DNA from: Planctomycetaceae bacterium
Lineage (GTDB): Bacteria > Planctomycetota > UBA1135 > GCA-002686595
Assembly (NCBI GenBank): GCA_016125265.1
Contig: WGMC01000043.1
Coordinates: 1-64,000, forward strand
Length of the DNA stretch: 64,000 bases
Reading direction: 5' to 3'
The notes under the pieces are model-generated. The model worked only from the letters and a program-made list of their open reading frames with translations. It was not told the origin of the DNA and did no database searches. Made by a program: the position numbers and the translations under genes. Positions 24,217-35,396 of this stretch are shown one piece after another (the stretch's first letter is position 1; every line of letters begins with the position of its first letter).

Positions 24217-25376
24217 TCCACTTTCCCGAGTTCCAGTTGTTCGGCGATTTCGTCTGCCAGCTCGGCGCCGCGCGCCGGATGGCCGCGCAGGTCGAGCCAG
24301 CACTGCAAGAGGTCCGCGGACGGCACGCCGTCGATGGGCCTCGCGCCGCGGAACACGGCTTCGGGGAAACGCGCGATGCGCAGGTTCAGGTCAGCCGACG
24401 CGCTATCCGCTGCGACGAGGCCCAGCTTGCGCAGGTCGTCGTCGGAGTGAGCTTCCGCGTAGAGATGCCTGGGCGCACCCCGCACGAAGGGTGCGTCGTG
24501 TTTTGCGGCGGCAGAGAAGAGCCCAAGGCAAAGCCGCTCTCCTTTCGCTGCCTCACCATGCTCCCCGAGGACCTTGTCGAGGCGTTTCGCCGGTTCGGCT
24601 GCAGGGAGGGCGAAGCGCGCCGGTACGTCCTGCACGACAGCGTTTGCGGCGTGGCGCCAAGACTCCAGCAACTCGGGTACGCGCACGAGACGCAGTTCTC
24701 GTCGGCTGCGTTCCAGGTATCCCGCTCGCTGGAGCGCAGCGACCTGCGCCGATGCTTTCGATGGCGCGACCTTGGCGCGGCTGGCGAGGTCTAGCACACC
24801 GCGGATGTTGGGCAGCCGCTCGGATCCGAATAGTTGCAGATGCCGAACGCGGGGCGCCAGCAGTACCTTGAGCATCCACTGACCCAAGTCGGAGAAGGGG
24901 TTCGCAGGGGGAGCTTCCCTGCGCGCATCGTCCACCTTCGCGAGAGCTCGGTCGGGCGCGGGCGGTTCGAGTCCCGACAGCGCCGACCCCACAAGGTGCC
25001 ACCGCCCGCGGGCGTCGACCGCACCCCAGGACTGTCCCGGCGCGACGTCGGCGATGAAACTTTCCAAGTCGGCGATCGCGCGATCGGAAAGTGCCGGCAC
25101 CGCAACGATCGGGACCCCTTCGGCGCCGAGTTTGGCGGCCCGGGCTCGGGCGACGAGCAACGCACTGGCGAGTTGGGCCCGAACCGAGGCTGCCGCGGCC
25201 CTCGCCGCCATGCCTTTCACTTCGATCACGACTCGCCGTCCGTCACTCTGTCGAGCGAGGATGTCGATGCCCACTGCGGACCGTTCCAGATGCCATCCCG
25301 CCACGCGCAACGCCTGCGCGAGATCCGCAATCGCTGCAGCTTCCTTCGAGCTGTGTTGGGAGGAGCGGGCGTTCAT
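24213..25376 (-). CDS. AbiEi-like antitoxin/transcriptional regulator
   Basis: This is a 387-residue protein. Residues about 20-140 resemble a restriction-endonuclease fold (V-G-I-D-I-L-A-R with R-R-V-V-I-E-V-K-G, a D...E-x-K set), as in AbiEi_2 proteins. Residues about 200-250 form a winged helix (LDLASRAKVAPSKASAQVAALQRAGYLER). The C-terminal half ends in the family hallmark: S-A-D-L-L-Q-C-W-L-D-L-R-G-H-P-A-R-G-A-E-L-A-D-E-I. It is promoter-proximal to the nucleotidyltransferase gene, overlaps it by 4 bases, and is preceded by an array of palindromes that it probably binds. Autoregulation of this kind is known for AbiEi. Confidence 0.8.
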   Translation of the reverse strand: MNARSSQHSSKEAAAIADLAQALRVAGWHLERSAVGIDILARQSDGRRVVIEVKGMAARAAAASVRAQLASALLVARARAAKLGAEGVPIVAVPALSDRAIADLESFIADVAPGQSWGAVDARGRWHLVGSALSGLEPPAPDRALAKVDDARREAPPANPFSDLGQWMLKVLLAPRVRHLQLFGSERLPNIRGVLDLASRAKVAPSKASAQVAALQRAGYLERSRRELRLVRVPELLESWRHAANAVVQDVPARFALPAAEPAKRLDKVLGEHGEAAKGERLCLGLFSAAAKHDAPFVRGAPRHLYAEAHSDDDLRKLGLVAADSASADLNLRIARFPEAVFRGARPIDGVPSADLLQCWLDLRGHPARGAELADEIAEQLELGKVE

Positions 25377-25386
25377 GGGTTACCTA

Positions 25387-25452
25387 TCGGATATTCTGCT
25401 GTCACAGAATATTCTGTCAGAGCAGAATATTCTGCGAAGCGAGAATGTTGGG
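25387..25452 (-). promoter_or_regulatory. Phased operator array upstream of AbiEi-like gene
   Basis: Two perfect copies of the palindrome CAGAATATTCTG lie at 25405-25416 and 25423-25434. Related copies lie 18 bases to either side: 25387-25398 matches at 9 of 12 positions and 25441-25452 at 8 of 12. The four sites share an exact 18-bp period. The array covers the region just upstream of the antitoxin start codon (25376) and is strikingly AT-rich. It is the likely binding site of the antitoxin. Confidence 0.8.
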
Positions 25453-25529
25453 CCCGTGGCGCTTGCAGTGGGCCGGCCTTTCGGCACATTTACTCGCATT
25501 TAGCGTCTGCGGGTGGCGCGCGCCGGCGT

Positions 25530-26543
25530 TCACCGCGCCGGCGAGACCGCGGGGGAGAGTTCCAGCCGTTCGGTGCGCAGCGCGGAGATCCGCACCAGGC
25601 GTTCGTGGCGCTCGGCGCCGGCCGTGACCGTCAGGCGCCAGGTGCCGGCCGGGAGTGCGGCGATGCGGAAGCCGCCCTCGGCGTTGGTCAGGTGGGGGGG
25701 GAAGGTCGCGGTGGGGCGGCTCGAATCGGTCAGTTCGACGAGCGCGCCTTCGATCGGGTCGCCTAGGCCGTCCACGAGGGTGCCTTCGAGGGCGCCGTGT
25801 TGGCTCGCAAGCAGGAACTCGACCGGAGTGTCGCCCGCGCGGTGTTCGTGCTGCACACGGGCGAGCGCGGGCCAGCGTCCGCCGCGCGCGTAGGGCGGCA
25901 GCAGCCACACGTCGTAGGTGCCGAGCGGCAGCGCCGGCAGCGCGAACGTGCCGCCCTCGCCCACATCGACGCGGCGTTCGGTGCGCCCGTCCAGGGGCGG
26001 CAGATCGCCAGCGGGCCAGTGCGGCGAAAACAGCACTTCGAAACCCTCGGCGGAGTCGCCAGCGAAGGGCATGGCGACGCGGCCCGCGAGGTCGCGGCGC
26101 GCGAGCGCTTCGAGGGCGGGGAGTTCGGTGTAGGGCTCGAGCAGCGCCAACCGGACGGGCCCTTCGCTGGGCACGACCACGTCGAACTGGCGCGGCGGCC
26201 GGTCCTGCGCCACGGCTGCGAGGCGGTGGGGACCTTCGACCAACCCGTCCAGACGGAACGTGCCATCGCCGGCGCTCGTGGTGCTGCGCAGGCGGCCCTC
26301 GCTGACGATCACGAGCAGCACGTCGGCGAGCGCAGCACCTTCGGCGTCGACCACGGCGCCCAACAGTTCGCCCATCCCACCGCGCCGCTCCTCCTGGAAC
26401 AGGTTGAGCTCGGCGCGCCCGGGCACACGCGGCGGTTCCGGCCCGTCCGATTCGCTGGCGTGCCAACCCCACCAGGCCAGCGCGGCGCCGACGAGCCCCA
26501 ACGAGAGCACGCGGCGCAGGGGGCGACGGGGAGGGCGGCTCAT
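25530..26543 (-). CDS. Membrane-anchored carboxypeptidase-regulatory-like repeat protein
   Basis: This is a 337-residue protein with an N-terminal membrane anchor (SLGLVGAALAWWGW) and several beta-sandwich modules. Two modules have the carboxypeptidase regulatory-like signature: G-A-V-V-D-A-E-G-A-A-L-A-D-V then D-G-T-F-R-L-D-G-L, and G-T-L-V-D-G-L-G-D-P-I-E-G-A then E-G-G-F-R-I-A-A-L-P-A-G-T. Such modules occur in surface and secreted proteins and bind other proteins or carbohydrates; no enzyme domain is present. It begins 53 bases after the hybrid kinase gene on the same strand, so the two may be cotranscribed. Confidence 0.8.
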   Translation of the reverse strand: MSRPPRRPLRRVLSLGLVGAALAWWGWHASESDGPEPPRVPGRAELNLFQEERRGGMGELLGAVVDAEGAALADVLLVIVSEGRLRSTTSAGDGTFRLDGLVEGPHRLAAVAQDRPPRQFDVVVPSEGPVRLALLEPYTELPALEALARRDLAGRVAMPFAGDSAEGFEVLFSPHWPAGDLPPLDGRTERRVDVGEGGTFALPALPLGTYDVWLLPPYARGGRWPALARVQHEHRAGDTPVEFLLASQHGALEGTLVDGLGDPIEGALVELTDSSRPTATFPPHLTNAEGGFRIAALPAGTWRLTVTAGAERHERLVRISALRTERLELSPAVSPAR

Positions 26544-26596
26544 GGGTGGGGCAGGCGGATTCGAACGGCGCGGACGGATCCGAGCGGCTCTGGTTC

Positions 26597-29530
<2,934 letters not shown>

Positions 29531-29656
29531 GGGGGCGCGCCCCCGGGGGGGATGGGCGCGCGGGAGCCAAAAGGGGAGTAACCGAGGGGTGGGGGGAGGA
29601 TAGGGCGCCGCCCCGCGGGCTTTCCCCCGGGATCGGCTCCCCGGCTCTGTCCTGTC

Positions 29657-30220
29657 TCAGATTGGGGCAGCGAGCGCCGCCAGCAGGGCTGCCCGCAACG
29701 GCGCGGCGCCCACGAATTCCGCGCAGTCCAGGTCCTGGACCGTTCGCTCGAACTCGTCCAGCCCGCGCCAGCCGGCCCGCCGGTAGACCAGGAGTCGGAG
29801 CCCGAGCTGGAACCTGTCGCAGAGGCGCGCGAAGCGGGCCTCCCGGGTGGTCTGCGCGTGGTATTCGCGTCCCAGTTCGCGGGCCAGGTCCGAAAGCGGC
29901 CCGAGCAATTGTTCGCCAGCCCGCCGTTCGGCCTCGGCCTTGGCGCCGGCGGGCAGGAAGTCGCGGGCGACCCGCGGCCAATCGCCGAGCAGGGCCTCGG
30001 CCCCGTCGTGCACGGCCAGCAGGCCCAGCACACGCCCCAGATCGACGGCGGGCTCGATCCGGGGGCCGAGGGCGAGGGCCACCAGGGCCGCGCCGTGGCT
30101 GTGGCCGGCGATGCTCTCCGCGGGCCGGATGCCCGCCTGGAGCCAACCCGTGCGGGGCAGGTCTTCGAGCCGGGTCAGGGCCACGAGGGCCTCCAGGCAA
30201 CGTTCGTCGGGGGCATCCAT
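29657..30220 (-). CDS. HD-domain hydrolase, YfbR-like
   Basis: This 187-residue protein has the HD phosphohydrolase pattern: E-D-L-P-R-T-G-W near the start, then I-A-G-H-S-H-G-A-A-L-V-A-L, A-V-H-D-G-A-E-A as the H-D pair, and a later helical half. Size and the order R-x-G-W ... H-S-x-G/x ... H-D resemble 5'-deoxynucleotidase YfbR and related HDIG-type enzymes that clean nucleotide pools. The start at 30220 is chosen because upstream codons are not conserved-looking. It is transcribed divergently from the DAHP synthase gene. Confidence 0.8.
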   Translation of the reverse strand: MDAPDERCLEALVALTRLEDLPRTGWLQAGIRPAESIAGHSHGAALVALALGPRIEPAVDLGRVLGLLAVHDGAEALLGDWPRVARDFLPAGAKAEAERRAGEQLLGPLSDLARELGREYHAQTTREARFARLCDRFQLGLRLLVYRRAGWRGLDEFERTVQDLDCAEFVGAAPLRAALLAALAAPI

Positions 30221-30276
30221 GGGCTCACCAGGGTAGTGCGGTTCTCCCCCGCGTGGAGAGCGCCGCCGCTTCGCCC

Positions 30277-30282
30277 TATAGT
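30277..30282 (+). promoter_or_regulatory. -10-like element upstream of aroF
   Basis: TATAGT occurs 42 bases before the ATG of the DAHP synthase gene, in the 104-bp region shared with the divergent HD-domain gene. It is the closest match to a consensus -10 in the window. No clear -35 is seen. Confidence 0.4.
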
Positions 30283-30324
30283 CTGGCCGTCGCGGGACCC
30301 GCCCACCCGCAACGAACCACTGCG

Positions 30325-31380
30325 ATGCTGCTGCGGCTGCGAAAAAACCTGGGTCCTTCGGAACTGGAATCGGTCTTGGCCGTGGCCCGGGACCTCGACC
30401 TCGCCACACGCTTCTTGGACGCCCAGCGCACGGTGCTCGAGTTGGTCGGGCCCGCCGATCCGCGCGCGCGCTCGCGTTTCGAGGACCTGGCGGCGGTTTC
30501 GGCCGTGCTGGACAGTTCGGACCAGCCCGAGCTCGTCGACCGCACACGCGACCGCGCCGACACGGTGGTGCACATCGCCGAGGCCGTGTTCGGCGGCGAC
30601 AGCGCGTCGCTGATCGCGGGTCCGTGCGCGGTGGAGAGTGCGGAGCGGTTGTTCGAGATCGCCGCTTCGGTCCGCGCCGCCGGTGCTGCGCTGTTGCGCG
30701 GCGGCGCGTACAAACCGCGCACTTCGCCGCACTCCTTTCAGGGGCTAGGGGCCCAAGGACTGGCCCTATTGGCCGAGGCGCGGGCGCGCACGGGCCTCGG
30801 CATCGTGACGGAAGTGCTCGATCCGCGGGACGTGGAGGTCGTGGGGCGCTCGGCGGATGCGTTCCAGATCGGATCGCGGTCGATGGCGAACGCGGCGCTG
30901 CTCGTCGAAGTGGGCAAGAGCGGCAAGCCGGTGCTCTTGAAGCGCGGATTGGCGGCGACCGTGCGCGAGTTCCTGCTGGCCGCCGAATACGTCCTGGCCC
31001 AGGGCAACCCGAACGTGATCCTGTGCGAGCGCGGGATCCGCGGGTTCGACAAGTTCACGCGCAACGTGCTCGATGTGGGGGCCGTCGCCCACCTCAAGCT
31101 GGCGACGCATTTGCCCGTGGTCGTCGACCCGTCGCACGCGGCCGGCCGCGCCGATCTGGTGCGCCCGCTGGCGCGCGCTGGTCTGGCCGCGGGGGCGGAC
31201 GGCCTGGTGATCGAAACGCACCCGGCGCCGCACGAGGTGCACTCCGACGGGGCCCAAGCGGTCAGCCTGCCCCTGTTCGCCGAGATCGCGCGCGACGCCC
31301 AAGCGATTTTGGCCCTGGACGACCGCCACCTACGCCCGACGCTGTACAGCCCGCTGGGCTCGCCGCAGCTCGGGGTCTAG
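30325..31380 (+). CDS. aroF: 3-deoxy-7-phosphoheptulonate (DAHP) synthase
   Basis: This 351-residue enzyme condenses phosphoenolpyruvate and erythrose-4-phosphate, the first step of aromatic amino-acid synthesis. Core motifs: A-G-P-C-A-V-E-S, L-L-R-G-G-A-Y-K-P-R-T-S-P with S-F-Q-G-L-G, E-V-L-D-P-R-D, Q-I-G-S-R-S-M-A-N, K-P-V-L-L-K-R-G, C-E-R-G-I-R-G-F and V-V-D-P-S-H-A-A-G. These place it in the I-beta subfamily related to KDO8P synthase. The first 95 residues form a helical extension carrying R-L-R-K-N-L-G-P-S-E-L at the front; its pattern is not the usual ferredoxin-like regulatory domain or chorismate mutase, so its role is unclear. It stands alone, followed by a repeat-rich gap. Confidence 0.93.
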   Translation: MLLRLRKNLGPSELESVLAVARDLDLATRFLDAQRTVLELVGPADPRARSRFEDLAAVSAVLDSSDQPELVDRTRDRADTVVHIAEAVFGGDSASLIAGPCAVESAERLFEIAASVRAAGAALLRGGAYKPRTSPHSFQGLGAQGLALLAEARARTGLGIVTEVLDPRDVEVVGRSADAFQIGSRSMANAALLVEVGKSGKPVLLKRGLAATVREFLLAAEYVLAQGNPNVILCERGIRGFDKFTRNVLDVGAVAHLKLATHLPVVVDPSHAAGRADLVRPLARAGLAAGADGLVIETHPAPHEVHSDGAQAVSLPLFAEIARDAQAILALDDRHLRPTLYSPLGSPQLGV

Positions 31381-31394
31381 AGCCGCGTGCGCGT

Positions 31395-31566
31395 GCCGGG
31401 TGCGCGGGCCGGGTGCGCGGGCCTCCAGGCCCGCCTTGTTCCTGACCCCGTCGTGCGGTCTGTTGGGGCGCGGCCCCGTCCGCGCCCAAGGGGTGTCGCA
31501 CCGTGCGGATTCCCGCGCGCTCCAAGGCGGGCCTGGAGGCCCGCGCACCCGGCCCGCGCACCCGGC
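31395..31566. repeat. 44-bp perfect inverted repeat downstream of aroF
   Basis: The arms at 31395-31438 and 31523-31566 are perfectly complementary over 44 bases, with an 84-base spacer. Arms include GGGCCTCCAGGCCC, itself a smaller palindrome. The spacer holds no gene. The element could act as a strong transcript end for aroF, although there is no T-run. Confidence 0.85.
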
Positions 31567-31650
31567 TCCGCCCGCACCCGGCCCGCGCACCCGGCTCCGC
31601 CCGCACCCGGCCCACGCACCCGGCTCCGGCCGCACCCGTGCCGCGCACCC
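31551..31650. repeat. 29-bp tandem repeat, 3.4 copies
   Basis: Units of 29 bases begin at 31551, 31580 and 31609 with a partial fourth to 31650; the first two are identical and the third differs at two positions. The first unit overlaps the right arm of the inverted repeat. The rest of 31381-31718 contains no gene. Confidence 0.8.
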
Positions 31651-31718
31651 GGCGTCGCCCGCCACCTTGCCGCGCAAGCGGCGGCTTCCGTCCCGACGTC
31701 GCGCGGACTTGCGCCCGG

Positions 31719-32045
31719 TCAGGCGTCCCTTGCCGTTTGGCACTGCCAGCACGCCTCGAACGCGGGGCCGTTTGGCTCGCCGCACTTGGTGCACTTCCAG
31801 TCTTTGCCCGCGGGTGCGCTCCCGCCCCGGTCGCGCTCGAAATCGGCTAGTACCTGGCGCGCCAGCGCCACCTGGTCGTTCGCGACCCACAGGTGCACCG
31901 AGAAGGCCCCCGGCCCGACTTCGCCCATCAGGGTCGAGAGGTAGTTGGCCTCGGAAACCGCGTCGACGCCGGCGGCCAGTAGCGCCGCCAGGGCCAGGTT
32001 GGCGTCGATCGAGTTCGTGGCCTCGTAGAAGCGGACGCGGGTCAT
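31719..32045 (-). CDS. DUF2007-type protein with zinc ribbon
   Basis: This is a 108-residue protein. The first 75 residues (V-R-F-Y-E-A-T-N-S-I-D-A-N-L-A-L-A-A-L-L-A-A-G-V) form the small alpha/beta domain of the DUF2007 putative signal-transducing family. The end is a RanBP2-like zinc ribbon: W-K-C-T-K-C, then ten residues, then C-W-Q-C. The combination is seen in several phyla but its function is unknown. It is divergent from tpiA, and the intervening 161 bases carry a -10-like sequence on both strands near 32146-32152. Confidence 0.82.
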   Translation of the reverse strand: MTRVRFYEATNSIDANLALAALLAAGVDAVSEANYLSTLMGEVGPGAFSVHLWVANDQVALARQVLADFERDRGGSAPAGKDWKCTKCGEPNGPAFEACWQCQTARDA

Positions 32046-32145
32046 TGCTGGCTCCCGGGGTGCTGAGGAGGTCGGCGCCGCTCGGGCGCGATCGGAACGG
32101 GCGAACGGACCAGAGCTGGGGGATGCCCAGGGCGCCCCCGATCGC

Positions 32146-32151
32146 TACTCT
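32146..32151 (+). promoter_or_regulatory. -10-like element of the tpiA operon
   Basis: TACTCT in CGCTACTCTAGC lies 55 bases before the tpiA start. Shifted by one base, the opposite strand reads TAGAGT and could serve the divergent DUF2007 gene. Confidence 0.35.
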
Positions 32152-32206
32152 AGCACCCCCCGAACGGTCCCGGGGCCGTCCGCCGAGCTCCCTCCCCCCC
32201 CGTCCC

Positions 32207-32974
32207 ATGCCCCGCCGCAAGCCCACCATCGCAGGCAACTGGAAGATGCACCTCGACCGCACGAAGGCGGTGGAGCTGGCCCGTGCGGTGCGCCGCGGGG
32301 CCGAGGCGCTTGGCCCGGGTGTGGATGTCGCGGTGGTGCCGCCGTTCGTGTACCTGGAGGCGGTCGCCAAGGAACTCGCCGGCAGCCCCGTGCGCCTCGG
32401 CGCCCAGAACGTGTGCGAGCAACGCGAGGGCGCCTTCACCGGCGAAATCAGCGCGGCGATGCTCAAGGACGTCGGTTGCTCCTTCGCCCTGGTCGGCCAC
32501 TCCGAACGGCGCCACGTCTACGGCGAAGACGACGCCAGAGTGGCGGCCAAGCTGCGCGCCCTGCTCGACGCCGGCCTCGACGCCGTCCTGTGTGTGGGCG
32601 AAACCCTCGCCGAGCGCGACAGCAACCGCACCGAGTACGTGGTGCGCGAGCAAACCACCCAGGCGCTCCTCGGTGTCAGCGCGGACGAAGTGCGTCGTGT
32701 GACCTTGGCCTACGAACCCGTGTGGGCCATCGGCACCGGGCGCAACGCCACGGCAGTGCAGGCGTCCGACGTGCACCTCTACCTGCGTGGGCTGCTCTCG
32801 GGCCTTTACGACGGACAAGTGGCCGAAGCCGTGCGCATCCAATACGGCGGCAGCGTCAAGCCGGACAATGCCGCCGAACTTCTGAACGCGCCCAGTGTCG
32901 ACGGGGCCCTCGTCGGCGGCGCGTCGCTGAAGGCCGATTCCTTCTTGGCGATCGCGGCGGCTGCACCGCGCTGA
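32207..32974 (+). CDS. tpiA: Triosephosphate isomerase
   Basis: This 255-residue TIM-barrel enzyme interconverts dihydroxyacetone phosphate and glyceraldehyde-3-phosphate. The catalytic residues are all present: N11-W-K13-M, the histidine in V-G-H-S-E-R-R, the glutamate in A-Y-E-P-V-W-A-I-G-T-G, the phosphate loop Y-G-G-S-V and the C-terminal V-G-G-A-S-L-K. The ATG at 32207 gives the standard length. It heads a housekeeping cluster of seven genes with gaps of 30 bases or less; tpiA-secG is a common bacterial pair. Confidence 0.97.
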   Translation: MPRRKPTIAGNWKMHLDRTKAVELARAVRRGAEALGPGVDVAVVPPFVYLEAVAKELAGSPVRLGAQNVCEQREGAFTGEISAAMLKDVGCSFALVGHSERRHVYGEDDARVAAKLRALLDAGLDAVLCVGETLAERDSNRTEYVVREQTTQALLGVSADEVRRVTLAYEPVWAIGTGRNATAVQASDVHLYLRGLLSGLYDGQVAEAVRIQYGGSVKPDNAAELLNAPSVDGALVGGASLKADSFLAIAAAAPR

Positions 32975-33003
32975 TCGCAACCCTCTCCCCACCCCAAAAA
33001 GCC

Positions 33004-33342
33004 ATGTTGGAAGCGCTCTTGTACCTTGTGTTCGTCCTCGCCGCGATCCTGCTGGTGGTCATCATCCTGATCCAAGAGGGCAAGGGCGGTGGTCTTGGCG
33101 ACGCCTTCGGCGGTGCGGGCCAGCAGACCTTCGGCGTCGGAGCGCAGGGCATCACCAAGTTCACGGCCGCAGTCGCCGCGGTGTTCCTGGTGACGGCGGT
33201 CGCGATCCACCTCGTCGGCAAGGAGAAGTCGAGCTCGATCCTCGACGACGCCGACCTGCAGGTGCCGGCCGAGGTGAACACGGGCGCGCTTCCTGGCGGC
33301 GCCGCTGGCGCTCCCACCCAACCCCCGGCGGGAGGTCAGTGA
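33004..33342 (+). CDS. secG: Preprotein translocase subunit SecG
   Basis: This 112-residue protein has two membrane helices (LLYLVFVLAAILLVVIILIQ and FTAAVAAVFLVTAVAIHLV) flanking the diagnostic loop Q-E-G-K-G-G-G-L-G-D-A-F-G-G-A-G-Q-Q-T. It is the accessory subunit of the SecYEG channel. A Pro/Gly/Ala-rich tail of 35 residues follows the second helix. It lies 29 bases after tpiA, and its stop overlaps an alternative pyrE start. Confidence 0.93.
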   Translation: MLEALLYLVFVLAAILLVVIILIQEGKGGGLGDAFGGAGQQTFGVGAQGITKFTAAVAAVFLVTAVAIHLVGKEKSSSILDDADLQVPAEVNTGALPGGAAGAPTQPPAGGQ

Positions 33343-33344
33343 CG

Positions 33345-33935
33345 GTGAAAGCGGACGAGGTGCTCGACCTCTTGCGTTCCAGCAGTGCGCTGCTCGAGGG
33401 CCACTTCCTGCTCTCCTCGGGCCTCCACTCGGACCGTTACTTCCAGTGCGCGCTCGCGCTGAGCGACCCCCGCCACGCGGAACGCCTGGCCAAGGCGCTC
33501 GCGGCCAAGTTGCCGCAGTCGTTCGACCTGGTCGTGGGCCCGGCCATGGGCGCGGTGGTGTGGGCCCACGAGATGGCGCGAGCCCTGGGCCTGGCCAGCG
33601 TGTTCACCGAGCGCGACGGCGGGAAGATGGTGTTGCGCCGCGGATTCCGCGTGCAGCCCGGCCAGCGGGTGCTCGTGGTGGAGGACGTTGTCACCACCGG
33701 CGGTTCGGCGCGCGAAGTGATCGAGCTGCTGCGCGAACTCGGCGCCCAGCCGGCGCACGTCGGCTGTATCGTCGATCGCACGGGCGGAAGCAATCCCTTT
33801 GCCGATTTGGGGCTCGAGTTGACGAGCCTCGTCGCCGCCAAGGTGCGCACCTGGAAACCCGAAGACGCGCCGGCCGAGTTCCGGGGCTCCACACCGGTGA
33901 AGCCGGGCAGCCGCCCAGGCGCCGGGGCCCGCTAG
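33345..33935 (+). CDS. pyrE: Orotate phosphoribosyltransferase
   Basis: This is a protein of about 196 residues of the type I phosphoribosyltransferase fold. It adds PRPP to orotate in pyrimidine synthesis. Visible motifs are G-H-F-L-L-S-S-G-L-H-S-D near the N-terminus, G-P-A-M-G-A-V-V in the middle and the PRPP-binding V-L-V-V-E-D-V-V-T-T-G-G-S-A. GGAGG at 33331-33335 favours the GTG at 33345; the GTG at 33339 is only 3 bases away from it and overlaps the secG stop. A short low-complexity tail ends the protein. Confidence 0.92.
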   Translation: MKADEVLDLLRSSSALLEGHFLLSSGLHSDRYFQCALALSDPRHAERLAKALAAKLPQSFDLVVGPAMGAVVWAHEMARALGLASVFTERDGGKMVLRRGFRVQPGQRVLVVEDVVTTGGSAREVIELLRELGAQPAHVGCIVDRTGGSNPFADLGLELTSLVAAKVRTWKPEDAPAEFRGSTPVKPGSRPGAGAR

Positions 33936-33942
33936 GAGCGCC

Positions 33943-34830
33943 ATGCTGCGCTCGATGACCGGTTTCGGCGCGGGCGCCCTCGAGGGGGGAGGGTTCGTCG
34001 TGCGCGCCGAAGTGCGCTCGGTCAACCACCGCTTCCTGCAGGCCAAGTTCAAGTTGCCACCTGACCTGCTCGAACACGAAGCGACGTTCGAGCAGCAGGT
34101 GCGAAAGCGTGTGGAGCGCGGCGCGTTGACGGTGCTCGTTGCCGTGGAATCCGACGCGGGTTCCTCGCCCATCGGCGTGGATCTGGCGCTGGCGCTGCGT
34201 TACCAGAAGTTGGTCGGCGAACTGGCAGGGGCCCTGGGACTTTCGGGCGATTTGCCGCTCGAACGCTACGCCGCGTTGCCCGGTGTGCTCGGTCCCCAGG
34301 CCGCCGCGGTTGGCGCGACGGAACTGCTGCCGCTCGCGACGGGTGCACTCGAAAGTGCGCTCGAAAACCTGATCGCGATGCGGGCCCGCGAGGGGGAGGC
34401 GTTGGCCGAGGAGCTGACGCGCCAGCTCGACCAACTCGAGGAACTGACCCTGCGCATCCGCTCCCGCATGCCCCAGGTCGTCGAACACCTGCACGAGTCC
34501 CTGCGCCGCCGCATGGGCCAACTGCTTTCGGGCGAATGCAACAAACCCGCCGCCGAAATCGATCTGGCTCGAGAGTTGGCGCTGCTCGCCGACCGCGCCG
34601 ATGTGTCGGAGGAACTGGCGCGGCTGCTCAGCCACTTCCGGCAGGTGCGCGGCCTCGTGGCCGGCGGCGCCGAAGGTGTGGGGCGGCGCTTGGATTTCCT
34701 GGTGCAAGAACTGCTGCGCGAGGTCAATACGATCGGCTCGAAGTGCAACGACGCCGAGGTGGCCGGCTGGGTGGTGGAGAGCAAGGCCACGATCGAACGC
34801 CTGCGCGAGCAGGTGCAGAACGTCGAATGA
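33943..34830 (+). CDS. yicC: YicC-family endoribonuclease
   Basis: This is a 295-residue member of the YicC family, described as RNases that act on small RNAs and stress responses. Hallmarks are the start M-L-R-S-M-T-G-F-G, then V-R-A-E-V-R-S-V-N-H-R-F-L, and the conserved C-terminal block L-D-F-L-V-Q-E-L-L-R-E-V-N-T-I-G-S-K-C-N-D. AGGAG precedes the ATG. It overlaps gmk by 4 bases (ATGA); the yicC-gmk neighbourhood is widely conserved and suggests coexpression. Confidence 0.93.
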   Translation: MLRSMTGFGAGALEGGGFVVRAEVRSVNHRFLQAKFKLPPDLLEHEATFEQQVRKRVERGALTVLVAVESDAGSSPIGVDLALALRYQKLVGELAGALGLSGDLPLERYAALPGVLGPQAAAVGATELLPLATGALESALENLIAMRAREGEALAEELTRQLDQLEELTLRIRSRMPQVVEHLHESLRRRMGQLLSGECNKPAAEIDLARELALLADRADVSEELARLLSHFRQVRGLVAGGAEGVGRRLDFLVQELLREVNTIGSKCNDAEVAGWVVESKATIERLREQVQNVE

Positions 34831-35396
34831 GCGCTCCCAAAGCCGGTCGTATGCTGTTGATCTCCGGACCCTCGGGCAGCGGCAAGAGCTCCATTTGCCG
34901 CCGCTTGCAGGAGGACCCGCGCGTCGTGTTCTCGGTTTCCGCGACGACGCGCGCGCCGCGCAAGGGTGAGGTCGACGGTGTGCACTACCTCTTCGTCGAC
35001 GCGGAGCGGTTCCGCGCGATGCAGCGCGAAGGCGCGTTCATCGAGTCCGCCGAGGTGCACGGCAACCTGTACGGGACGCTGCGCGAGCCGATGGAGAAGG
35101 CGCTTGCCGCGGGCAAGGTCTACCTCGTCGAAATCGACGTGCAGGGGGCCTTGCAGCTCAAGGCGCTTGCGGTTCCCGGTGTGTACGTGTTCGTCGACGT
35201 GCCCGATCTCGGCGAGCTCCGCCGTCGGCTCGAGGCCCGCGGCACGGACGCGCCCGACGTGATCGAGCGGCGCATGCAAAAGGCCGCGGCGGAGCGCGTC
35301 GAGCGGGACAAGTACGATTTTGTCGTGGTCAACCGCGAGTTCGACACGGCCCTGGCCGAAGTGCGCCGCATCGCCGGTTTGGAGGAGGTTTCTTAG
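34827..35396 (+). CDS. gmk: Guanylate kinase
   Basis: This 189-residue enzyme phosphorylates GMP to GDP. The P-loop is G14-P-S-G-S-G-K20-S. The GMP-binding lid has S-A-T-T-R-A-P-R-K-G-E-V-D-G-V-H-Y, and the later V-Y-L-V-E-I-D-V-Q-G-A segment is standard. The start overlaps yicC by 4 bases. In many bacteria rpoZ follows gmk; here coaC follows directly, so omega must be encoded elsewhere. Confidence 0.95.
   Translation: MSAPKAGRMLLISGPSGSGKSSICRRLQEDPRVVFSVSATTRAPRKGEVDGVHYLFVDAERFRAMQREGAFIESAEVHGNLYGTLREPMEKALAAGKVYLVEIDVQGALQLKALAVPGVYVFVDVPDLGELRRRLEARGTDAPDVIERRMQKAAAERVERDKYDFVVVNREFDTALAEVRRIAGLEEVS

Noticed and set aside
24955..24990. A GGTTCGAGTCCC sequence resembling a tRNA T-arm.
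   Set aside because: Flanking bases do not pair and it lies inside the well-supported AbiEi-like gene.
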